Source: an uncultured Collinsella sp. (GTDB lineage Bacteria > Actinomycetota > Coriobacteriia > Coriobacteriales > Coriobacteriaceae). Taken from it: 10,301 nt of DNA. Under the pieces are notes generated by a model. The model saw only the letters and a list, made by a program, of their open reading frames with translations, had not been told where the DNA came from and ran no database searches. How positions within the stretch are numbered: position 1 is the first letter of the stretch; the number at the start of each line of letters is the position of its first letter. This document shows, piece by piece, positions 1-6,497 of this stretch. The DNA lies in NCBI GenBank assembly GCA_902492825.1, contig CABUMZ010000068.1, positions 1 through 10,301 on the forward strand, given 5' to 3'. The position numbers were made by a program, and so were the translations under genes.

Positions 1-55
1 CTAACGATATGGCACCGTGGGGACACATGTATGTCAATCCTGGTCTAACAGAGCC
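1..55. mobile_element. End of an insertion-sequence-like element, body off-window to the left
   Basis: The last 25 bases (31-55) are repeated perfectly in inverted orientation at 10248-10272, near the other end of the window. The tip, read outward-in on the minus strand, begins GGCTCTGTTAGACC, so the element extends leftward beyond base 1. Tips starting GGCTCT are known from ISL3-family and some IS256-family elements; assigning a family here is inference. Inside the 25 bp the two ends diverge, which fits left and right ends of one element. The flank just outside (56-63, AAAATCTT) is AT-rich. No transposase can be seen in 55 bases. Confidence 0.6.
31..55 (-). repeat. 25-bp terminal inverted repeat, left copy
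   Basis: This is an exact reverse complement of 10248-10272. Identity stops sharply at both edges: base 30 against 10273 and base 56 against 10247 do not match. The minus strand of this copy contains TTGACA (32-37), a perfect -35 hexamer pointing into the off-window element. Confidence 0.9.
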
Positions 56-268
56 AAAATCTTTGGGTGGTGCTGTGGACCGCTGGTATGCATTTTGCGA
101 CCACAGCCTTGTGCCCGTTGACCTGCGGCTTGGCTCAGTTTGTCCCCGCGGCATCGTATCTTGTCCACAAATCCGTCAAGCTCTTGGTCGGCATTTGGTT
201 GGAATGCGCATGAAACGTGGTGCGAGCATGGGCATATGTGGAGGTCATGAGGTTGTAGCTGCATATTC
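56..268. other. Non-coding stretch upstream of rpsF
   Basis: I recognise no gene here. A 92-codon open frame (9-287, +) and a 103-codon one (34-345, -) both run into the repeat element and have neither a convincing ribosome-binding site nor a recognisable protein. The stretch holds an inverted repeat GCTGTGG (72-78) / CCACAGC (101-107) with a 22-nt loop. It also holds a DnaA-box-like 9-mer TTGTCCACA (161-169) and, on the other strand, a weaker one (74-82, core TCCACA). Two boxes are too few to claim a replication origin. The region may once have carried more of the rpsF upstream sequence, interrupted by the element at 55/56. Confidence 0.5.
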
Positions 269-297
269 TTGCGGCCTGGGAGGTTGAAAGATATTAT
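269..297 (+). promoter_or_regulatory. Probable sigma-70-type promoter of the rpsF operon
   Basis: A -35-like TTGCGG (269-274) is followed after 17 bp by a -10-like TATTAT (292-297). This would start transcription near 304, just before the leader hairpin at 314-342. The -35 is weak (three of six consensus bases) and the -10 is good (five of six). No other -10 of this quality lies between the element end and rpsF. Confidence 0.45.
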
Positions 298-313
298 TAC
301 CAAGTCTTTTCCT

Positions 314-342
314 GCTTCAGGCGCACCTTCACGACCTGAAGC
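314..342 (+). promoter_or_regulatory. Leader hairpin of rpsF, possible S6:S18 autoregulatory site
   Basis: GCTTCAGG (314-321) pairs perfectly with CCTGAAGC (335-342) around a 13-nt loop. It sits between the predicted transcription start and the rpsF ribosome-binding site. There is no T-tract, so it is not a terminator. In many bacteria the S6:S18 complex binds a structured leader in rpsF mRNA, and the position fits that role. I cannot match the conserved motif bases with certainty, so the function is inferred from position and structure. Confidence 0.4.
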
Positions 343-368
343 CACATTTGCCCAGAGGAGGTGACAAT

Positions 369-662
369 ATGAAGGCTTATGAACTGCTGTTCTTTGTTGA
401 CCCGTCGCTCGACCCCGAGACTCGTCTCGCTGTTATGAAGCGTATCGATACCACGATCGCTGAGGGCGCTGGCAAGGTCGACTCCGTTGACGAGTGGGGC
501 AAGCGCAAGCTCGCCTACGAGATCAACGACCTCACCGATGGTGACTACACCCTCATCAACTTCCACGCAGATCCTACCCAGATCGCCGAGCTTGATCGCG
601 TCCTGCGCATCACCGACGCTGTGGTCCGCCACATGATCGTCCGTCGCGACGACCAGGAGTAA
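369..662 (+). CDS. rpsF: 30S ribosomal protein S6
   Basis: S6 is a protein of the 30S platform, where it binds 16S rRNA as a heterodimer with S18, whose gene lies two genes downstream. The product is 97 residues, the usual length. It opens MKAYELLFFVDPSLD, a typical S6 first beta strand, and contains the family region WGKRKLAYEIND followed by DGDYTLINF. The ATG at 369 is chosen because a very strong site AGAGGAGGTGA (354-364) lies just upstream. An in-frame TTG at 348 would start before that site and add seven unrelated residues. It is the first gene of rpsF-ssb-rpsR-rplI, an order conserved across many bacteria. The hairpin at 314-342 is a candidate for feedback control. Confidence 0.97.
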   Translation: MKAYELLFFVDPSLDPETRLAVMKRIDTTIAEGAGKVDSVDEWGKRKLAYEINDLTDGDYTLINFHADPTQIAELDRVLRITDAVVRHMIVRRDDQE

Positions 663-710
663 GACTGTCGTTTTGGACTGGGCTTGTGCCCCAAGAGGAA
701 GTAGTGAGTT

Positions 711-1163
711 ATGAGCATCAATCGAGTGAACATCACCGGTAACCTCACCCGCGATCCCGAGCTGCGCGCCACCGCCGGCGGAACCCAGGTTCTGTCCTTT
801 GGCGTCGCCGTGAACGATCGTCGCCGCAACGCGCAGACTGGCGAGTGGGAGGACTATCCCAACTTTGTCGACTGCACCATGTTCGGCACCCGCGCCGAGG
901 CCGTGAGCCGTTTCCTGGCAAAGGGAAACAAGGTCGCGATCGAGGGTAAGCTGCGCTACAGCTCTTGGGAGCGCGACGGCCAGCGCCGGAGCAAGCTTGA
1001 GGTCATCGTCGATGAGATCGAGTTTATGAGCTCCCGTGGTGGCCAGGGTGGCTACGATCAGGGCGGTTACGCCCCCGCAGCTCCCGCGCCCGCAGCACGT
1101 CCTGCCGCACCGGTGGCCACGCCGCCCGCGGTCGACGTCTACGATGAGGACATCCCGTTCTAA
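711..1163 (+). CDS. ssb: Single-stranded DNA-binding protein
   Basis: SSB coats single-stranded DNA at the replication fork and during repair, and recruits partner proteins. The 150-residue product begins MSINRVNITGNLTRDPEL, the standard start of the OB-fold. The fold covers about residues 1-110 and includes FVDCTMFGTRAEAVSRFLAK and GKLRYSSWERDGQRRS. A flexible linker rich in Gly, Gln, Ala and Pro follows. The last six residues, DEDIPF, are the conserved acidic tip that docks partner proteins. A purine-rich site (693-700) precedes the ATG at 711. It sits between rpsF and rpsR, as in many bacterial genomes. The sequence shows nothing to suggest a specialised paralogue, and its place in this operon argues for the main replicative SSB. 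Confidence 0.97.
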   Translation: MSINRVNITGNLTRDPELRATAGGTQVLSFGVAVNDRRRNAQTGEWEDYPNFVDCTMFGTRAEAVSRFLAKGNKVAIEGKLRYSSWERDGQRRSKLEVIVDEIEFMSSRGGQGGYDQGGYAPAAPAPAARPAAPVATPPAVDVYDEDIPF

Positions 1164-1190
1164 GGGTTGTTCACCTATTTTTGAGTGAGA

Positions 1191-1216
1191 GGCGGCTTCG
1201 GTTCGCCGAAGTTGCC
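1191..1216 (+). promoter_or_regulatory. Strong 11-bp hairpin with TTCG loop between ssb and rpsR
   Basis: Bases 1191-1201 pair with 1206-1216 without a break: nine Watson-Crick pairs and two G-T pairs (1194, 1195 with 1213, 1212), closed by a TTCG tetraloop (1202-1205). No T-run follows, so it is unlikely to terminate transcription. It lies in the 72-nt gap between ssb and rpsR, with the rpsR ribosome-binding site (AAAGG, 1222-1226) a few bases downstream. It could be an RNA processing or stability element, or a binding site that tunes rpsR translation. The structure is visible in the sequence; the role is inference. Confidence 0.6.
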
Positions 1217-1235
1217 AAATGAAAGGTATTTTGAC

Positions 1236-1502
1236 ATGGCTAATGATTTTTCTGCACGTCAGCCGCGTCGTAAGTACTGCCAGTTCTGCAAGGAGAACAC
1301 TGAGTTCATCGACTATAAGGACACTCAGCTTCTCCGTAAGTACATGACCGACCGTGGCAAGATCAAGCCCCGTCGCGTCACTGGCGCTTGCACGCAGCAT
1401 CAGCATGACATCGCCAACGCCATCAAGCGCGCCCGCGAGATGGCTCTCCTGCCGTACACCGTCCCCGTGGTTTCCTCTCGTGGCAACCGCGACCGCGGCT
1501 AA
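1236..1502 (+). CDS. rpsR: 30S ribosomal protein S18, zinc-ribbon type
   Basis: S18 partners S6 on the 30S platform. The 88-residue product carries the family core with DYKDTQLLRKYMTDRGKIKPRR, followed by TGACTQHQHDIANAIKRAREMALLPYT. Cys15, Cys18 and Cys52, with His55 or His57, form a CxxC...CxxH pattern expected of the zinc-binding form of S18; other bacteria have a form without these cysteines. The ATG at 1236 is preferred because AAAGG (1222-1226) precedes it. A GTG at 1185 would add 17 unrelated residues and put the hairpin at 1191-1216 inside the reading frame. rplI follows after 15 bp, so the two are co-transcribed. Confidence 0.96.
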   Translation: MANDFSARQPRRKYCQFCKENTEFIDYKDTQLLRKYMTDRGKIKPRRVTGACTQHQHDIANAIKRAREMALLPYTVPVVSSRGNRDRG

Positions 1503-1517
1503 GAAGGGAGACGCATC

Positions 1518-2057
1518 ATGAAGGTTATTCTTCTCGATGAGATCAAGGGCAAGGGCGGCGAGGGTGACGTCGTAGAGGTCGCTCAGGGTTACGCTGAGAA
1601 CTTCCTGTTCCCCAAGAAGCTCGCTGTTGCCGCCACCAAGGGCAACCTCAAGCAGCTTGACGAGCGTCGCAACAACATCGCCAAGCGCGAGGCCGTCCGT
1701 CTGGCTACCGCCAACGAGACCAAGGCTGCCTTCGAGGGCAAGACGGTCACCGTTGACGTCAAGGTCGGCGACGAGGGCATCCTCTTTGGCTCCGTTACCG
1801 CCGCTATGATCGCTGACGCCATCAAGGCTCAGCTCGGTATGGACATCGACCGCAAGCGCGTCGAGCTCGGTAAGCCCATCAAGGTTGCCGGTGCCCACAC
1901 CGTTGCCATCTCGCTGTACCGCGAGATCAAGGCCGAGGTTGTCGTTCTCGTCGGCGTTACCGCCGAGGAGCTCGCTGCCGAGGCTGAGGTCGAGGAGGCC
2001 GCTGAGGTCGCCGAGGCCGAGACCGCCGAGGTCGAGACTGAGGCTTCTGCCGAGTAG
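1518..2057 (+). CDS. rplI: 50S ribosomal protein L9 with acidic C-terminal extension
   Basis: L9 binds 23S rRNA near the L1 stalk and affects reading-frame maintenance. The N-terminal domain starts MKVILLDEIKGKGGEGDVVEV and contains GYAENFLFPKKLA, the family signature. A central helix (about 40-75) joins it to a C-terminal domain with GILFGSVT and IDRKRVELGKPIK. The usual domain ends near residue 148. A further 31 or so residues form a tail rich in Glu and Ala, with Val and Thr, and with no Lys or Arg. AAGGGAG (1504-1510) precedes the ATG. It is the last gene of the operon, and an intrinsic terminator follows 32 bp after the stop. Confidence 0.97.
   Translation: MKVILLDEIKGKGGEGDVVEVAQGYAENFLFPKKLAVAATKGNLKQLDERRNNIAKREAVRLATANETKAAFEGKTVTVDVKVGDEGILFGSVTAAMIADAIKAQLGMDIDRKRVELGKPIKVAGAHTVAISLYREIKAEVVVLVGVTAEELAAEAEVEEAAEVAEAETAEVETEASAE
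1983..2018 (+). repeat. Tandem 18-bp repeat in the rplI tail
   Basis: Bases 1983-2000 and 2001-2018 are adjacent 18-bp units identical at 16 positions, differing only in AG versus CC. They encode AEVEEA and AEVAEA in the acidic L9 tail. More degenerate copies of the GCCGAGGTCGAG theme follow up to 2037. This suggests the tail grew by tandem duplication and may vary in length between strains. Confidence 0.75.
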
Positions 2058-2089
2058 CATTTGCTGCAACGCAACAATCTTGTTCTAAG

Positions 2090-2128
2090 AAGGGCGCTCT
2101 GGGAAACCAGGGCGCTCTTTTGTTTTTT
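2090..2128 (+). terminator. Intrinsic terminator after rplI
   Basis: Arms 2090-2102 and 2107-2119 form a stem of 13 pairs, two of them G-T, closed by a GAAA tetraloop (2103-2106). The T-run TTGTTTTTT (2120-2128) follows. It ends the rpsF-ssb-rpsR-rplI transcript. Confidence 0.93.
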
Positions 2129-2239
2129 ACGCTGAGCGAGTGTCATGGTGAACGTTGCGTCGAAGTCCTATATGCAGGACCGTTCATCCGTTTGGTTCGG
2201 TGATGATTGGCGGCGCGCGGCGCGTTTTGGGACCGTGGC

Positions 2240-2248
2240 TGATACTAT
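2240..2248 (+). promoter_or_regulatory. Extended -10 promoter of dnaB
   Basis: TGATACTAT combines a TGn extension (2240-2242) with a -10-like TACTAT (2243-2248), placing the transcript start near 2255, about 27 nt before the chosen dnaB start. No good -35 is visible at the usual distance, which is tolerable for an extended -10 promoter. The rest of the 2129-2281 gap is GC-rich and holds only a weak 5-bp dyad (2165-2169 / 2176-2180). Confidence 0.45.
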
Positions 2249-2281
2249 GGATGCTCGCAAGCGATATGAATGAGGATGCTC

Positions 2282-3673
2282 ATGGCATATGACGATAGGG
2301 AGACCGGGCTGACGGTCGAGGACCGCGGCTCAAAGTTGGGTCTTCCCCAAAACCAAGATGCAGAGGCCAATGTACTGGCCGCTATGCTGCTATCGCCCGA
2401 GGTGGTCGAGGAGGCCCAGGTCGAGCTGCAGCCCGATGACTTCTACCGGCCCATTCATAAGACCATCTATACCGCGATGGTCGATATGTACAACAGCCGC
2501 ATTCCCATCGACTCCATCTCGCTGATCGATTACCTGCGAAGCATCAACAAGCTCGATGCCGTGGGCGGCGAGGCGTACATTTTGGAGCTGATGGGTCAGA
2601 CCCTGTCGCTCGTCAACTGGCAGCACCATGCCGCCATCGTTCGCCGCGATTCGATGCTGCGCGAGCTGATCGGCGCCACCAACGAGATCAACGCGCTGGC
2701 ATATAACGCCCCCACCGACACCAAAGAGGTTGTCGAGCTGGCCGAGAGCAAGCTGCTCAAGGTCACGGCACGCGAGGTCAAGTCGAGCTACAAGACGCTG
2801 ACCGAGTTTATGGTCGAGGCCTATAACGAGGCCGAGGAAGTGTGCCAGGCCGGTGGCCAGGCTGCGGGCGTGCCCACGGGCTTCCCGTCGCTCGACCGCA
2901 TGCTCATGGGTTTTCGCGAAGGCCAGCTCATCATCATCGGTGCCCGTCCTGCCGTGGGTAAGACGTCGTTCGCTCTGAATCTGGCGCTCAACGCTGCCGC
3001 TGCTGGTTATACCGTCGGCTTCTTCTCGCTGGAGATGTCGGGCAAGGAAATTGCCCAGCGTCTGATTTGCGCCTATGCCATGATCTCGATCAGTGATTTC
3101 CGCATGGGCCGCATTAGCCCCGAGCAGTGGGCCAATATCAACGAGGCCACGCAGACCTTATCCAAGCTGGATATTCTGATTGACGATACGCCCGGCACCA
3201 CAGTGACCGAGATTCGCGCCAAGAGCCGCCGTATGCTCCATAACAAGGAGAAGGCAATCATCATCCTGGACTACCTGCAGCTAGTGAGTCCTCCGCCGGG
3301 ACGCCGCTCCGAGAGCCGTACCGTCGAGGTTTCGGAGATGTCGCGTGGTCTGAAGATCATGGCCAAGGAGCTCAAGATTCCGCTCATCGCGCTGTCGCAG
3401 CTGTCACGTCAGGTCGAATCCCGTACCGGCAAGCGCCCGCAGCTTTCCGACCTTCGTGAATCGGGCTCCATCGAGCAGGACGCCGATATCGTCATGTTCT
3501 TGGACCGCTCCGCCGACGAGGCCGAAGCCTCGCGCGACGATCGACCCGACGAGGGCGTTACGCGTATCGTCGTGGCCAAGAACCGTTCGGGCCCGATCGG
3601 CGACGTCGACCTGATGTTCCTGCCGGCATCCACCAAGTTCTATGAGCTTGATGGGGCACATGCCGAGGAGTAG
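2282..3673 (+). CDS. dnaB: Replicative DNA helicase DnaB
   Basis: DnaB is the hexameric ATP-driven helicase that unwinds DNA at the fork and recruits primase. The 463-residue product has an N-terminal primase-interaction domain (about 15-120, opening LPQNQDAEANVLAAMLL) and a linker. The RecA-type ATPase follows: Walker A GARPAVGKTS (220-229), a FFSLEMSGKE segment after it, Walker B IIILDYLQL (326-334, Asp330), then LSQLSRQVESR and DLRESGSIEQDAD. It is full length, with no intein. Three in-frame ATGs lie close together (2270, 2276, 2282). The last is chosen because GAGGA (2272-2276) is correctly spaced only for it. It is separated from rplI by a terminator, so it is transcribed independently despite following that operon. 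Confidence 0.97.
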   Translation: MAYDDRETGLTVEDRGSKLGLPQNQDAEANVLAAMLLSPEVVEEAQVELQPDDFYRPIHKTIYTAMVDMYNSRIPIDSISLIDYLRSINKLDAVGGEAYILELMGQTLSLVNWQHHAAIVRRDSMLRELIGATNEINALAYNAPTDTKEVVELAESKLLKVTAREVKSSYKTLTEFMVEAYNEAEEVCQAGGQAAGVPTGFPSLDRMLMGFREGQLIIIGARPAVGKTSFALNLALNAAAAGYTVGFFSLEMSGKEIAQRLICAYAMISISDFRMGRISPEQWANINEATQTLSKLDILIDDTPGTTVTEIRAKSRRMLHNKEKAIIILDYLQLVSPPPGRRSESRTVEVSEMSRGLKIMAKELKIPLIALSQLSRQVESRTGKRPQLSDLRESGSIEQDADIVMFLDRSADEAEASRDDRPDEGVTRIVVAKNRSGPIGDVDLMFLPASTKFYELDGAHAEE

Positions 3674-3700
3674 GACAGGCGCCCGTTGCACGGGTATACT
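3672..3700 (+). promoter_or_regulatory. Promoter of purA overlapping the dnaB stop codon
   Basis: A -35-like AGGACA (3672-3677, four of six consensus bases) and a -10 TATACT (3695-3700, five of six) are spaced by exactly 17 bp. The -35 shares bases with the TAG stop of dnaB (3671-3673). Transcription would start near 3707, leaving a leader of about 60 nt before purA. I see no terminator between dnaB and purA, so read-through from dnaB is also possible. Confidence 0.6.
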
Positions 3701-3766
3701 GGGAATGTTTTGTGCTTCTGCGTGCCGGCGTGGCGCGTAGACAGTCCATGAATGTAAGGAGTAAAC

Positions 3767-5053
3767 ATGCCGTCAACCGTTTTGGTCGGTGCCCAGTGGG
3801 GCGATGAGGGCAAGGGTAAGATTTGCGACCTGGTCGCCGGCGACTTCGATGCCGTCGTGCGCTATTCGGGCGGCAACAACGCCGGTCACACCATCGTCGT
3901 CAACGGCAAGAAGTACGGCCTGCACCAGGTGCCTTCCGGCATCATGTATTCCGACCACGTGTCGGTGATCGGTAACGGCTGCGTCGTCAACCCCAAGGTT
4001 GTCCTTGAGGAGATCGACATGTTCGAGGCCGACGGCATCACCACCAAGAACCTCAAGATTAGCGGCAACGCGCATGTCATCATGCCGTACCACATCGATC
4101 TGGATGGCGCCTTTGAGCAGAAGCTCGGCAAGAAGAACATCGGTACCACCAAGCGCGGCATTGGTCCGTGCTATCAGGACAAGATGGCCCGCATTGGCCT
4201 GCGCATGCAGGACATGCTGGACGAGACGCTGTTCCGCGACAAGTTGGAGACCGCTCTCGCCCGCGTGAACCCCGAGCTCGAGCTCATCTACAACCTGCCC
4301 ACCTACACCGTGGACCAGATTTGCGACGAGTACCTGCCGATGGCCGAGCGCCTGCGTCCCTACATCACCGAGACGAGCCTGCTGCTCAACAACATGATCG
4401 ATGAGGGCAAGAACCTGCTGTTTGAAGGCGCCCAGGCGACGCTGCTCGACATCGACCACGGAACCTATCCGTACGTGACGTCTTCCAACTGCACCGCCGG
4501 CGGCGCCATCACCGGCTCTGGCGTGGGCATGAAGAACGTCGACCGCGTGCTGGGCGTCATGAAGGCCTATATCACCCGCGTCGGTTCGGGCCCCATGCCC
4601 ACCGAGCTTTCCTATGAGTCCGAGGCCGGCCACACGCTGACCGAGGAGGGCTATGAGTACGGCGTGACCACCGGTCGCCGTCGTCGTTGCGGCTGGTTTG
4701 ACGGCCCTATCGCCAACTATGCCTCGCGCGTCAACGGCCTCACCGACATCGCCGTGACCAAGCTCGACGTGCTTTCGGCCTTCGACACCATCAAGGTGTG
4801 CGTGGCCTACGACGTCGATGGCGAGCGCTACACGAGCGTGCCCGAGCATCAGGTGCGCTTTGAGCATGCCAAGCCCATCTACGAGGAGCTCCCCGGCTGG
4901 AAGTGCGACATCACCGGTTGCCGCAGCTTTGAGGAGCTGCCGCAGGAGGCTCAGGACTACGTGGCGTTTATCGAGGATCTGGCACACACCCGCGTGACGT
5001 TCATTGGCGTTGGCGCTGGTCGCGAGCAGATCATCAACCGATTCTGGAAGTAA
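3767..5053 (+). CDS. purA: Adenylosuccinate synthetase
   Basis: PurA joins IMP and aspartate using GTP, giving adenylosuccinate, the first committed step from IMP to AMP. The 428-residue product has the usual length. The N-terminus contains QWGDEGKGK (10-18), the phosphate-binding loop with catalytic Asp13, and GGNNAGHT with catalytic His41, at the numbering typical of the family. Further family segments are GTTKRGIGPCYQDK, FEGAQATLLDIDHGTYPYVTSS, the arginine-rich VTTGRRRRCGWFD and the C-terminal GVGAGREQII. TAAGGAG (3755-3761) precedes the ATG. It has its own promoter and is followed by a hairpin at 5076-5117. purD lies downstream, so two purine genes are adjacent though separated by 118 bp. 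Confidence 0.98.
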   Translation: MPSTVLVGAQWGDEGKGKICDLVAGDFDAVVRYSGGNNAGHTIVVNGKKYGLHQVPSGIMYSDHVSVIGNGCVVNPKVVLEEIDMFEADGITTKNLKISGNAHVIMPYHIDLDGAFEQKLGKKNIGTTKRGIGPCYQDKMARIGLRMQDMLDETLFRDKLETALARVNPELELIYNLPTYTVDQICDEYLPMAERLRPYITETSLLLNNMIDEGKNLLFEGAQATLLDIDHGTYPYVTSSNCTAGGAITGSGVGMKNVDRVLGVMKAYITRVGSGPMPTELSYESEAGHTLTEEGYEYGVTTGRRRRCGWFDGPIANYASRVNGLTDIAVTKLDVLSAFDTIKVCVAYDVDGERYTSVPEHQVRFEHAKPIYEELPGWKCDITGCRSFEELPQEAQDYVAFIEDLAHTRVTFIGVGAGREQIINRFWK

Positions 5054-5075
5054 TCGGGACTATTTGGTTATTGCG

Positions 5076-5119
5076 ATATACCCCTTTGCAGCCCGGACGG
5101 GCGGCCGAGGGGTATATTT
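5076..5119 (+). terminator. Two-tier hairpin between purA and purD, probable weak terminator
   Basis: ATATACCCCT (5076-5085) pairs perfectly with AGGGGTATAT (5108-5117). Inside it GCCC (5091-5094) pairs with GGGC (5099-5102). The bases after the stem are only modestly T-rich (TATTTGCTTGC), so termination may be partial or regulated. Its position, 22 nt after the purA stop and 52 nt before the purD ribosome-binding site, suits either a terminator or a purine-responsive attenuator. I see no purine riboswitch core. Confidence 0.5.
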
Positions 5120-5171
5120 GCTTGCAAAGGGCTCGCGCGGAGCGGGCCGTTCATCCATAGAGGAGGCACCC

Positions 5172-6476
5172 TTGAAGGCGGACACTCAAACCATCGACAT
5201 CCTGTTGTTGGGCAGCGGCGGCCGTGAGCATGCTTTGGCAGCCAAGCTCGCAGCATCACCGCGCGCCGGCAAGCTCTACATTGCGCCGGGCAACGGCGGC
5301 ACCGCGAGCTGCGGCGAGAACGTTGTTCTCGACGACTGCGATCCTGCGGCCGTGGCGGCGTTTGCTCAGAGCCACGGATGCGGACTCGTGGTAATTGGCC
5401 CCGAGGCTCCGCTCGTGGCGGGCGTGGCCGACGCCGTCCGCGCGGCGGGTATTCCCTGCTTTGGCCCGGGTGCCGAGGGCGCCCAGATGGAGGGCTCTAA
5501 GCTGTTCTCCAAGCAGCTCATGGAGCGTGCGGGCATTCCGACGGCAGCCTATGGTTCGTTTACCGACGAGGCTTCGGCTCTCGCCTACGTGCGCGAGCAG
5601 GGCGCCCCGCTGGTCGTCAAGGCCGACGGCCTTGCCGCGGGCAAGGGCGTTATCGTGGCGACCGAACTTGAGCAGGCCGAGGAAGCCGTACGCGAGTGCT
5701 TTGGCGGCACCTTTGGCGATGCCGGCAACACCGTGGTTATCGAGGAGATGCTCGTTGGTCCCGAGTGCTCGCTGCTGGCCTTTACCGACGGCAAGACCGT
5801 GCGCCCCATGGCCACCTCGCAGGACCACAAGCGCGCGCTCGAGGGCGACAAGGGCCCCAACACCGGCGGCATGGGTGTCTACAGCCCGGTGCCCATCGTG
5901 ACTGACGAGGAGCACGCCACCATGGTGAAGGTCATGGAGCAGACCGTGGCCGAGCTCGCTGCCGAGGGTATCGACTACCGCGGTTGCCTGTATGGCGGCT
6001 TTATGCTCACCCCCGCCGGCCCCAAGGTGCTGGAGTTCAATGCCCGCTTTGGTGATCCCGAGACTCAGGTCGTGCTCCCGCGCCTTAAGAACGACCTGGT
6101 CGAGGTTATGTTCGCCTGCGCCAACTGCGAGCTTGATCAGATTGAGCTCGATTGGCGTGACGAGTGGGCCGTGGCTGTTGTCCTGACGAGCGCGGGCTAC
6201 CCCGGCAGCTACGAGAAAGGAAAGGTCATCACCGGTATTGAGGATGCCGAGGCCATGGAGAACGTGACCGTGTACCACGCGGGCACTGCCGTGGTGGACG
6301 GCCAGCTCGTGACCAATGGTGGCCGCGTGCTTGCCGTGACCGCTCTGGGCGACACGTTCGAGAACGCTCGCAACCTTGCCTACGAGGCCTGCGAGAAGAT
6401 TGATTTTGAGGGCAAGACTCTGCGTCACGACATCGGCCTGCGCGCGCTGCGCGGCCGCGACGCCTGGGATGCCTAA
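5172..6476 (+). CDS. purD: Phosphoribosylamine-glycine ligase (GAR synthetase)
   Basis: PurD joins glycine to phosphoribosylamine using ATP, the second step of de novo purine synthesis. The 434-residue product has the N-terminal motif LLLGSGGREHALA (about 11-23) and GPEAPLVAGVADA. An ATP-grasp fold follows, with VVKADGLAAGKGV, EEMLVGPECS, GPNTGGMG (228-235) and the metal-binding EFNARFGDPE (288-297). The start is taken as TTG at 5172 because AGAGGAGG (5159-5166) lies five bases before it and GSGGREHA then falls at the usual place. The open frame extends back to 5004, but that part overlaps purA and encodes no family sequence. No other pur genes flank the purA-purD pair here, so the rest of the pathway is encoded elsewhere. 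Confidence 0.96.
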   Translation: MKADTQTIDILLLGSGGREHALAAKLAASPRAGKLYIAPGNGGTASCGENVVLDDCDPAAVAAFAQSHGCGLVVIGPEAPLVAGVADAVRAAGIPCFGPGAEGAQMEGSKLFSKQLMERAGIPTAAYGSFTDEASALAYVREQGAPLVVKADGLAAGKGVIVATELEQAEEAVRECFGGTFGDAGNTVVIEEMLVGPECSLLAFTDGKTVRPMATSQDHKRALEGDKGPNTGGMGVYSPVPIVTDEEHATMVKVMEQTVAELAAEGIDYRGCLYGGFMLTPAGPKVLEFNARFGDPETQVVLPRLKNDLVEVMFACANCELDQIELDWRDEWAVAVVLTSAGYPGSYEKGKVITGIEDAEAMENVTVYHAGTAVVDGQLVTNGGRVLAVTALGDTFENARNLAYEACEKIDFEGKTLRHDIGLRALRGRDAWDA

Positions 6477-6497
6477 AATCCGAGAGGAATGAGACGG

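Noticed and set aside
66..150. Possible small signal-recognition-particle RNA, because of a GGTGCTGTGGACC start
   Set aside because: The conserved GGAAGGAAGCAGCC-type apical region is absent.
74..169. Possible replication origin from DnaA-box-like 9-mers
   Set aside because: There are only two sites, one of them weak, with no AT-rich unwinding region and no dnaA or dnaN nearby.
9..287. 92-codon plus-strand frame before rpsF
   Set aside because: It starts inside the repeat element, has no good ribosome-binding site and resembles no known protein.
297..2069. 590-codon open frame on the minus strand
   Set aside because: It is antisense to rpsF, ssb, rpsR and rplI, four certain genes. Its Leu/Asp/Gly/Val-rich composition mirrors their codon bias and it has no recognisable domain.
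3773..4987. 404-codon open frame on the minus strand
   Set aside because: It lies wholly antisense to purA, whose catalytic residues are all intact on the plus strand.
5004..5171. N-terminal extension of PurD from an upstream in-frame start
   Set aside because: It overlaps the end of purA, reads through the hairpin and encodes no conserved residues; the TTG at 5172 has a far better ribosome-binding site.
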